NCBI GenBank assembly: GCA_016987375.1
Contig: PJRA01000409.1
Location: 114,536 to 139,589, forward strand
Source of the DNA: Brachionus koreanus
Taxonomy: Eukaryota; Rotifera; Eurotatoria; Ploima; Brachionidae
Direction: 5' to 3'
DNA: 25,054 bases
A model generated the notes under the pieces. It was not told the origin of the DNA. It saw only the letters and a program-made list of their open reading frames with translations, and made no database searches. A program made the position numbers and the translations under genes. Of the stretch, positions 16,776-25,054 are shown piece by piece; position 1 is the first letter of the stretch; each line of letters starts with the position of its first letter.

Positions 16776-17283
16776 TTGTTTAATTTGTCTCTTTCACTCT
16801 TACTTTAATATTCATACACACGTCTATGTATCATCTCTCTTACTATGTTAAACTCTTTTCTATTTAAAATTACTTCTTATATTAGAAAAAAAATGAAAAA
16901 GATTGAAAAGTAAATAGAACTTGTTTGAATAAAATATTAAAAAAAAACGATTTTGTCGCTTTGTTTGTATCATCAAAGTTTACATTAGTTTTTTCTCTAT
17001 TCAGTTTTTTTCGATATATTAGATTTTTGAATAGATTCTAACTTATTTTTAATTTAAAACTTCCAACTTAACATAAAAACTTATTTTGACTCCTAGTTTT
17101 TTGTGTATGTATTATCGGCTATCATTATCATCAACTGCATTTCAAACTCGACTCTCTTGTGACCCTTAATCATTTTTGTAAGCAAAAAAAAACCTGCAGA
17201 TAAAAATACTAATTTTACCCCTGATCAAAGATTGAAAATAAGCACTTAATTAGAGACTAGTAAATTCAAAATTATGGAGTTAA
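16776..17283. other. No supported gene
   Basis: This is A/T-rich sequence with some pyrimidine-rich blocks (for example 16790-16860). I see no coding frame, repeat partner or element end. Confidence 0.4.
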
Positions 17284-17440
17284 ATGTCAAGAAAAAATGT
17301 TAATGGTATTGAATATTTAGGTCTTCTATTTGGTTTATCTCAGAGTTTCCAAAACAAAAATGGAAAAAAAGTTGAAACAGTTTTTACATGTTAATATGGT
17401 CTTGTCTGTAGACCTATGCCCAGTCAATTCAAATTTAATG
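17284..17440 (+). pseudogene. LINE fragment, region after the reverse transcriptase
   Basis: The plus frame reads NGIEYLGLLFGLSQSF, then NKNGKKVETVFTC, a stop, and YGLVCRPMPSQFKF. The order YLG..G, then K..KVE.AF..LYGLGCKP matches the segment after the RT in some LINE families, where a YLGv.ig motif is followed by Kv..a...l...g.kp. The similarity is short and no other blocks of that family can be followed in either direction. Confidence 0.5.
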
Positions 17441-18054
17441 ATTCTTTAAATATTTCATAGAGAAAATCTATAATGATTCCTTAAGGAAATTGGACTCATT
17501 TGCAATACAAAATCATTTCAATTTTATTTATAAATCACTAAATTATCATTAAGAGAAATTAAAAAAGGTTCTTTAAGAAATCATCATAATGAAAAATTGA
17601 CATTATCGAGAATTCGATCTTTTGAGCATTTTTATTATTTTCAAAAAAACTTAAATTTCAAAATAGTTCTTGATTTTTTTATTTTTTTTTAAGTTCGTCA
17701 GAGATTAACAAGTAAAAAAATTTTTATTATTATGGAATATTGTAATTATTTCGAACTTTTTTCCAGTCTATTTTATGAAAATTTGGGTAATAAGTGATAT
17801 AAAAAAATGATCTGCTTAATCAAAAATTTCTTGATTTTTTGATGAATTATTAGCGAATTTAAATATAGTTTTATTGTATATCTAAAAAAAATTGATTAAT
17901 TAAAATCTTATAAAAAGGTATTATTTATCTACTAGGTAGTTTTATTTATAATGAAAACAAAAGAAACAGAGAAAAAGAGACTCGGTTAATTTATGACCAA
18001 GATGATTTATTTTAACTTTGGTTCACTAGGTCACATGGGTACTACGGGACTACG

Positions 18055-18089
18055 ATTCTAATCAAAAAATTCTAATCAAAAAATCAAAA
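18055..18089. repeat. Short tandem repeat of ATTCTAATCAAAAA
   Basis: Two full copies of a 14-bp unit and a partial third (ATCAAAAAG) lie in tandem. It is small and probably a replication-slippage product. Confidence 0.7.
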
Positions 18090-18246
18090 AGCTTTCTCTA
18101 GAAGTTAAGAAACAAAAGTAGGTGTACAGTTCAGAAATTCGGGTAATCTAATAATTTTAACAGTAATTACTACCTTTATGATACCTTAAATATTTTTTAA
18201 TTTTGAGTAAATTTTGCTCTTAAACTGTTTAATTTAAAATCTCTCA

Positions 18247-18711
18247 TGGTGTGCCCGTTCACCAGATCTCAACCCAATCGAGAAATTATGATCATACATG
18301 GAGTCCAAAATGGTAAACACTAAAGTAATCCCTATTGAGCATTTAAAAGAGATTTTAAACAAAGAGTGTCTACAGATTCCGACTGAATGCGTACAAAAAT
18401 TGATTGAATCAATGTCAAAAAGAGTTTTGGCTTGTTGTAAGGCCAAAGGCGGATATTTCAAATATTAAATTTTAAAAATTTCTAAACTTTTGAACCAATT
18501 TTTTTTATTAATTGTATAGTTTATTCTTTTTTTATTTTTTCTGTGATTTTTTTTCACTTATTTTTTGTAATCGTTTTATGTTATTGGATTGATGACAGAT
18601 AAAAAAATAAAAAAACAGACATTTTTATCATTTTCCCGCTTTTTACATACACAAAAACAATCTTTGTGTTAACAAACAACTGAACGTTAACAAAACTTTT
18701 TCAACATACTG
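18247..18711 (+). pseudogene. Tc1-like transposase C-terminus with 3' terminal repeat
   Basis: The plus frame 18247-18468 encodes W(C/S)ARSPDLNPIEKL, a TGA where Trp is expected, then a region including HLKEILNKECLQIP and ending RVLACCKAKGGYFKY with TAA. SPDLNPIE(n)LW and the closing R...C..aKGG.t.Y are hallmark features of Tc1-family transposases; Glu of PIE is the third catalytic residue. After a 3' UTR the sequence runs to AACAAAACTTTTTCAACATA followed by CTG at 18711 and then TA. In reverse complement this starts CAGTATGTTGAAAAAGTTTT, a typical Tc1 terminal repeat with its TA target. The matching 5' terminal repeat and the rest of the gene are not in the window, so this is the 3' end of a truncated copy. 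Confidence 0.85.
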
Positions 18712-18809
18712 TATCTACAGTTTAATGGAAAATGTGTTGATGTCATTAAAAAAGCACACCGAACTATTAAAACACTTGTTTTAATAAATGTTTTCTTCTA
18801 AAAACAACA

Positions 18810-19560
18810 AACAAAGTGATAATCTTAGCATAAAAAATTATGGAAATAGAATTGAAAGCCAAATAAAGACACTGACAAACATAATATGAGGTTTCAATTA
18901 AAAAACGTTGGGAAACGTTTATAAATCTATAGTCAGATCAATCGGCAAAGTAAAATTTTTGATCAAATTTCATTTTTCAAAAATGATCAAAACATTCTAA
19001 ATGCGCAATTAAATTTCAATGCATTTTTTGAAATTACAATCCTATTTCAAAAGTCTAAAAATAAAGCTTTGAAATGTTACCAAATATCAAAAATCTGCGA
19101 TGAAATTTATTTGCGCATTTAAAATGTTTTGATCAGTTTTGAAAAATGAAAATTGATCAAAAATTTTACTTTGCCGATCAATCCTAGATTATTCTTTTCT
19201 TTGCTTGAATTCATTTTCAGAAAAAATATGGAATTTCTTACGGATTTTGCAGAATTCAACAGTAGATGAAACAACAGTTATTTAACTTTATTTCATCTGC
19301 AGAACAAATTTTTAATAATTAGAACTAAAGTTATAAAGATTTTTTATTGAAATTTTGTATGAAATTTCACATTGTCCAATTTAGAATACAAGCAGTAAGA
19401 TCTATACTCAGATTAAAATATGATAATCCCTCCAAAATCATGCATCACGAGGCTTTTAATAAACTTAAATTACTAATTACTTTTTGAGTTGAGTGAGAGA
19501 TGTGTTTGTACAAGACTGAGCCATTCTATTTCGTCATTTATCAGACTGCTTAAGTCTTAA
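18810..19560 (+). pseudogene. Family A LINE, interrupted by a MITE
   Basis: Left of the MITE the frame reads RIESQIKTLTNII, a stop, then KTLGNVYKSIVRSI. Right of it come LDYSFLCLNSFSEKIWNF, QAVRSILRLKYDNPSKIMHH, EAFNKLKLLI and ELSERCVCTRLSHS, ending in TAA at 19558-19560. The blocks align with the copy at 70-430 (TLGNLYKSL, SILDYSF, ELSERY). With the MITE and one 8-bp duplicate left out, the codon frame is continuous across the junction. Another stretch, about 19255-19375, does not fit the family and resembles the repeat at 4044-4265. Several stops make the copy inactive. Confidence 0.8.
18944..19175. mobile_element. 232-bp palindromic MITE with 8-bp target duplication (copy 2)
   Basis: The element begins GGCAAAGTAAAATTTTTG and ends in its inverted counterpart AATTTTACTTTGCC. 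It is flanked by an exact 8-bp direct repeat, GATCAATC (18936-18943 and 19176-19183). It has exactly the length of copy 1 (232 bp), is about 90% identical to it, and sits inside a LINE reading frame. Conserved inner blocks include AAATGATCAAAACATT and AAATGCGCAATTAAATTTCA, each present again inverted in the other half. Confidence 0.93.
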
Positions 19561-21147
19561 GGTAGACACTTAATTGCAAGGTATATATATAAGTGCTGAT
19601 TAAATGAAATAACTTAAAACATAAATTTTATTTATTTTAAATATCATGCTTACAAAAAAAAAGAAACTTTGGCTCGAAAAAAAATTTAGTCATTGTGATT
19701 TTTTGAACAAAAGTTCAAGACAAATATCTATAAATCTTTATCTCCTACTGCAAAATTTATTTACTAATTAAGAGATAGTATTTTTGTTGGCAACCTTACA
19801 GAACTTTTTGACAAAATCTGAATTTCAATGATAAAAACTTTGTATCAACTGATACAATTTGAAGAACAAGTTTTAAAATCAAACTTAAAAAGTTATCTTC
19901 TTCATCTAGCATCTTAAATTTCATTCTTTTGTCTTTTGATTATAATCTTTTTTGCTCATATTCTTAGACTACGACATTTAACTAATCAAGGGCAAGTTGA
20001 AGAAGATGTTTCTAGTTCATTAAATATCTAATTTTAGTTAATGCTAGAAAATGATTATGATATTTAGAAAATAATGTGAAAAACCTTTTTTTTTAACGTT
20101 CATGAAAAAATTTAAAATAAAATTTTATTTGCTTTAAAATGTTAAACGTTTAAAAAATTTTAGTGCTTAAATCTATATCTTATTAAATTATGGCTTAAAA
20201 ATGGCTTTTTATTAGCTAAAAATTTTGATTGTAATTTTTTAGAAAATGAATAAATTTTCAAATAAAATGTTTAATTTTTCTTATTGAGAAATCTGCTGGT
20301 CTTTCGAGTGATATATTGAGATTTTTTTAATTTTTATTCTTAAAATAAACTTAATTTAATAATTTAAATCAATTAAATTGTCAGCAAAATTTCAAATATC
20401 TTTTTAAAATTAAAAGATTTTTACGTTCCAGATAGATTATTTTTAGCTTTTTTGCTTGATTTCTAATAAATGACGAAGCATTTTTCAAAACTCATAAATT
20501 TCTTAAATTATTTTACTTGTCTATAAATAAAATAATATTGCATTTTTTGTTTTAAATAGAAGGGTTCGGGAAGGAATCTAAAATAATTAATATTTCATTC
20601 ATTTAGATAATTTTCTTTGATTGAAAAATTTTCTATAAATAAGCCATTTCAATTATCAAAAAACAAACCGAAGTCAGTTAGAGATGAATTACCTCAGATC
20701 AATTTATTTACAGGGAAAATTGACTTACTGAAAATTGATTTCATTTTCTCTCTTAATATTTCTCTTCAAAAAATTTATGTGTAATGATTGATATTTAAAT
20801 CTCAAAACAAAATATAAATATGAATTGATCTTATAAAAAAAATCATAAAAAAATTCTTCAATTTATATACAAAATATATTCTTTTTTTAGCTTTTTTTCT
20901 AAAAAAAAATTGAAATAAATTTATTTTTTTGCAAAAAAGCCGATCAAAAATGTTGTGGTCAAAAATTTTTGACTCTTTGTGTTTCTTCTTTTTTTCAAAC
21001 TTAAAAATTATTTTAAAAAATTTAAAAAAAGTCAGGCATTAATAAATATATTATTTTTTGCCATAAAATAAGTCTTTTTAAGGACTAGATTCTTATAGAA
21101 GCGCTTTAGCATTCAAAAAAAAGCGCTCAATTTATTTGAAAGTAATC
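19561..21147. other. AT-rich stretch, no supported gene
   Basis: A hairpin TTGTATCA-AC-TGATACAA lies at 19840-19857, within the inverted partner of the 13.2 kb repeat (19846-19890). A plus frame of about 60 codons (roughly 20596-20781) contains NKPFQLSKNKPKSVRDELPQ and INLFTGKIDLLKIDFIFSL. Its composition is more protein-like than the surroundings, but I recognise no family and see no splice signals that would decide. Nothing else is visible. Confidence 0.4.
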
Positions 21148-21300
21148 GGTGTATAATAAAAAATGGCACTAAAGTTAAGTTTAATTTTCTATAAGAGTGG
21201 ACAAGGCCTTTCCCAATTTTATTCAAAATTTAAAAAACAGACTAGCTTTAAAATAAAAAAAATATTTGTAAAAAGAGAATTTTCGATATGTTGTTAGTAA
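21148..21300 (+). mobile_element. 5' end of the Tc1-like element also seen at 12.1 kb
   Basis: GGTGTATAATAAAAAATGGC, CTATAAGAGTGGAC and CCTTTCCCAATTTT match the left 150 bp of the element at 12137-12749, including its terminal repeat. Similarity is lost near TTTTCGATATGTTG, at the point where the other copy enters its transposase remnant. No right terminal repeat follows, so this copy is truncated. Confidence 0.68.
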
Positions 21301-21469
21301 AAAATGTACGAAACCATCAAATAAGAATTGTACAACTTTGTAAAAAGTAACCAAAATTTGCCTAAAGTAACCTAAAGTTGTATGACGATTTATTGGTCTA
21401 GGAAAATATGATTTAATTAACTGTTTAGAATCTGATTTAAATATTTTAAATTAACAATTAAATTTAACG

Positions 21470-21560
21470 GCATATTTATTGAATATCCGACAGCGCTGTG
21501 TAATTGCTACCTTACTATTTGTTCTTTTTTTAAAATGTATCCTGTAATTCTCTATGGCCA
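21470..21560 (+). pseudogene. Family A LINE, extreme C-terminus
   Basis: The plus frame reads EYPTALCNCYLTICSFF then stop at about 21530. It matches the end of the first copy (EYPTPLCNCYITISSFF). The first bases of the 3' UTR (AAAATGTATCCTGTAATTCTCT) also resemble those of the first copy. The 5' truncation point is about 21470. Confidence 0.75.
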
Positions 21561-22111
21561 TGATTTAATGGACTGACAAAGTAAACTGTATTTTACTAAC
21601 ATAAAAGACTAGATGTTTTGATGTTTTGACTACATTAAGTGTATTCAGGAATCAATAATCCTTGATGTTGATTTACTGAATAAAACAAGAAAGTCTAAAG
21701 AAATCAATAACTCAAGTGAAAAAACAAAAAAAAAATTAATCATTATTTTGCTCTTAATCTAAATTTTTTTTAATCAATAAACTTTAAAAATTAAGCCATT
21801 TTAAGATGTGTATAAAATTATTTAGTTATTTAAATAAATTTTTGTCACTTAAATTAGTTTATTTTGTTAGTACAAAAGTATAAATAGTCACCTCGTCAAA
21901 TATATTTGTCAGTCTGTTAGTTTTTACAGTCAGAAAAAATATAGTAAATTTTTCACCCCCAAAAAAATTTTATTTTTATTTTTATAAATTATTTTATTTT
22001 GATTTTGATTTTGATTTTATTTTATTTTTATTCTTTAAATTATTAGCTTGATAAAGTAAAACAAATAAATTTATTGAGATTTTAAGATAATCGACATTCC
22101 CTAAAGAAACA
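21561..22111. other. AT-rich stretch with ATTTT/GATTTT microsatellite
   Basis: I see no gene. A simple repeat of ATTTT and GATTTT units occupies 21991-22030. The rest is A/T-rich sequence. Confidence 0.5.
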
Positions 22112-22119
22112 AATATTTA

Positions 22120-22301
22120 GGCAAAAAGAAAATAATTTTACATTATACATTTTTAGGATTTTTGTGCAAATTTTAGGAAATTCTTTATTTTTTTTTATTT
22201 TCCAAATAAATTGAGAGAGTTTTTTTTAATTTTTTGAAAAATTGCACAAAAATCTAAAAATATGAAAATTTTAAAAATGTAAAATTGTTTTCATTTTACC
22301 C
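22120..22301. mobile_element. 182-bp foldback MITE with 8-bp target duplication
   Basis: The left arm GGCAAAAAGAAAATAATTTTAC is the inverted counterpart of the right arm, whose reverse complement is GGGTAAAATGAAAACAATTTTAC. Both continue into a matching ATTTTTAG.ATTTTTGTGCAA block. The flanks AATATTTA (22112-22119 and 22302-22309) form an exact 8-bp direct repeat. Ends starting with GG and an 8-bp duplication recall the 232-bp MITE family, but the inner sequence differs, so it may be a separate family using the same transposase type. A related copy lies at 13291-13425. Confidence 0.75.
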
Positions 22302-22769
22302 AATATTTAAACAAATTCAAAAAATAACATTACAAACTAATTTTTTAGCATCGATATTCAATTGATGTCAAAATGTTGTCTCATAGATGTCTACAGATAT
22401 ACTTTTTTAAACCGTCAATCTTTTATCAATAAAATATAATTTCTTAAATCTTAAAAAAAATAGAAATATTATTTCAGTTTTCATTAACTCAGTTTACAGT
22501 ATAATTCATTTCTTGTTAATTAGATATATTAATCTTAATTAATCATTTCCTAAGACATTTAATTTAATAATCTAAAAATTAAAAGATATTTTTTCAATCT
22601 GCAATTCTAAGTCTTATTGACTTGTTAACATATTGGTTATGAGATAATATCGAAATAGAATCGATATTTTTACACTTCATCGATAAAATACCCATATTTA
22701 ATGCAATTGATGAACCAAAAATGCACTTGATGGAACACAAAAGTAAATGTAACAGTGAAAGCAAACCGT

Positions 22770-22960
22770 TTATAAGGAATAATTAAAAAAATTGGAAAAT
22801 ATTTTTCATTAGTTTCATTAGTCAGACCGCCCTTGGAATATGTGATCAACTCATAGTTTCCTTATTTTGAAAAAAATACAAAGAGCAGTCTCTAATTTAA
22901 ATTTTTAATTTCAGACCAAATCGAGAGGCCTTGTCTAATAGACTGATTAACACTTTATCT
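22770..22960 (+). pseudogene. CR1/jockey-like LINE fragment
   Basis: The plus frame reads LVRPPLEYVINS, a stop in place of the usual Trp, then FPYFEKNTKSSL. It matches the LVRPHLEFAISSWCPFLEKD segment of the copy at 8811-9454. Shortly after, RPNREALSNRL is open but not clearly related. The fragment is short, frame-broken and lacks a 3' tail. Confidence 0.65.
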
Positions 22961-25054
22961 ATTTAATTTATATAATATCTATTTAAAAAAGTTAATTAAT
23001 TGAAATATTGAAGAAATACGTTTTGATGACAAGATCTTGTGAAATTTAAGCCCAATTTAAAAGAGTATAGTATAGGATGCTAAAAGTCATTGGTATTACA
23101 TGCAAAAAATTATTCAACATAACATTCAAAATAAGCCAAAATCAAGACCAAATGCCAAATATAATACATTATATTTACACCAAAAATAAAAGTCTAACAG
23201 ACCAGAATACCAATACAATAGATTGACTTGAAAACCCCCACTTTTTTTCTATTTATTTAAATAAACTAGGCTAAACCTAATTAAATTTTAAATACATGAA
23301 GTAAAGAGATAAGTGAAAAATTTTTTTAAAAATCTCTTTATTTTCAAAGAAGAAGAAAGTGATTGTGAAACATAAAAATCTGCTAAAAGCTTCTAATAAA
23401 TAAATCTTTGGCACATTTTTCCCAAAAAAAACAGTATTTTTCTAGTTAACAATTACTACTGAAATATATAAATTTAATTGAAATTATATTTTAATTATTT
23501 TAAATTTTAAAAAGCTTTTTTTTGACATTTTTTAATAGAACAATATGCAAAAATACCGAATTAAATGAAATAATTTAATTCATTCAATCATTACTTATTT
23601 ATTAATAATATGAAAATTAATTAGAATTGACTGATTAAGTAATTATAAATTAGAAAAAAAAAATTAAATCAAAATTAGATTTCTTGATTAATACAAAGCA
23701 TACTTAAATTACCTTGTTTTTAGAGTAGCAAATAGACAAATTTTATAATTTGAAAAAAAAATCAATTCAGCTATTTCTTAATTAAATTTTAGAAAAACAA
23801 ATTCGATTTGAGTAGAAATTTCAGTCTTTGTTTTGAATTTGATATTTCAAAACAAAAAAAAATTAAATTAATTTTATTGATTCTTAAAGTAAAAACAAAA
23901 CTAATCAGTACATGTCAATAGACAATAAAGCCTTAAACGTGATTGTGAACCACACTTGATTTAGTTCAATAAAGAAATATCTTCAAACAGGTTGAATAAA
24001 TAATTTAGAAATTAAACACTTGAATGTGTATTAAACCAGAATTAAATAGATGCTTGCTAATGAAAAAAATCGATTTGAACAATATTTGTGATAAAAATTG
24101 TCCTGAATTTTATCACTAGCAACTTTTTTTTTCAAAAAAAAAAAGAATTAAAAAAAAAATTTACGAGTCACGTTTCAATTTTTTTTAAATTTTAAAATTT
24201 TCTAATCAAACTAAATTAACAGATACACAATTAAATTATTTGTGTTTCCTTTAATATTTAAGGATTTAATTATCATGCATCAACATTAATTTATTTTAAT
24301 TATTTTTCTTCTTTTTTCAATATATGCTTGAAAGTCAAATCAATAATGTGATCCAGAGATTTAGAAATTAAAATTTAATTACCATTACATTATAAAGAGC
24401 ATAAAAATCGATATCCGCCAAGGTAACAAAATATGCCTTTTGTGAATTGTTCAAATCAAAAATTTATTGCAATTTGATTAAAATTTGATTTTTTTTTCTC
24501 AACAATAACAAAAATTATTCACTGCTCTAAACTTAAAAATAAAATCGCTTAACAAAGCCATTCATTTTCTATTTTAAAAAACAAAAATAAATTTGCGATA
24601 ATTCTGGCCAATTTGTTTCGATTTTTAATCTCTAAACAAGCATCTGTTCATCTTCAAAATAGTTTCAAAAAAAAATTTTGCAAATGAATTTTTTTTTCTT
24701 TATTAAATAGTAAGAATAAAAAAAAAAATTTTCCTAGCAAAATTACTTGACATGAAACTAATTATATGATTAAATGGAAATGATTTATTCATTTTAAAAG
24801 TAAATTGATCGAATTTAAAAGCTTTTTTTATCTGAGAGCATAATTTTCTTTCATTAAAAATAACATTAATGGTAATTGCATATTTTTTGGACCAGGGTAA
24901 AATAATTTTCGCTAAGAGCATTTCATTTTTTTTCAAGTAAATAGAAGTTAAATAATTATCAAGTAAGTAAAGCTTTTCTATTTCATTTCTTCAATATCTT
25001 TGAATATGATAATCAATTAAAAAATTAATTTTCAAAATTTTAACAAATTTTAAC
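22961..25054. other. AT-rich stretch, no gene seen
   Basis: The last 2 kb is A/T-rich DNA without recognised protein similarity, repeat partner or element ends. The minus-strand frame at 24703-24936 is Lys/Phe/Ile-rich, as expected of chance frames in A/T-rich DNA. Confidence 0.45.

Noticed and set aside
18234..18461. 75-codon minus-strand frame
   Set aside because: It is the shadow of the Tc1-like transposase C-terminus on the plus strand.
20596..20781. About 60-codon plus frame (LSKNKPKSVRDELPQ...)
   Set aside because: The composition is somewhat protein-like, but there is no recognised family, start context or splice pair. Noted in the region entry only.
24703..24936. 77-codon minus-strand frame at the right end
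   Set aside because: Lys/Phe/Ile-rich, as expected from A/T-rich DNA, with no motif or similarity.

Overview
The window is about 25 kb of very AT-rich animal DNA. It has long A/T runs, small phase-compatible exons with GTAAGT-type donors, and a dense population of decayed transposable elements. There are no operons, Shine-Dalgarno sites or tRNA/rRNA genes. Base composition, short introns and the mix of non-LTR and Tc1/mariner families fit a compact invertebrate genome. A monogonont rotifer such as Brachionus is my best guess, but this is inference and not proven by the sequence.

The only host gene I can support lies on the minus strand. It is the N-terminal part of a BAIAP3/Munc13-4 (UNC13D) family protein. 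Four exons join in frame (6339-6601, 6194-6281, 1875-2129, 1365-1822). They end inside the first C2 domain, and the gene continues past the left edge of the window. A fifth, phase-matched 75-bp exon at 14130-14204 may lie upstream. It would splice to an internal acceptor at 6589 across a 7.5 kb intron.

Nearly everything else recognisable is mobile DNA. One non-LTR family ('family A') has fragments at 70-634, 10138-10347 (broken by the assembly gap), 18810-19560 and 21470-21560. An RTE-like element (2505-3699, with a short relic at 12955-13135) lies antisense in the host intron. A CR1/jockey-like element (8811-9454) abuts a fragment of a third LINE family. Further LINE relics lie at 10450-10585, 17284-17440 and 22770-22960. 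Tc1/mariner remains lie at 12137-12749, 16505-16775, 18247-18711 and 21148-21300.

The most informative structures are small palindromic elements. A family with GG..CC ends and 8-bp target duplications has two 232-bp copies (3804-4035 and 18944-19175) and one older copy (9941-10125). One 232-bp copy interrupts a family A LINE exactly. A different element (22120-22301) also has an 8-bp duplication. A 212-bp MITE with a TA duplication sits inside a deleted Tc1-like element. At 15.7-16.4 kb, three copies of one target sequence flank two successive insertions, followed at once by a candidate solo LTR.

Long stretches between these features (for example 4.3-6.2, 10.7-12.1, 19.6-21.1 and 23-25 kb) are A/T-rich DNA in which I see no gene.
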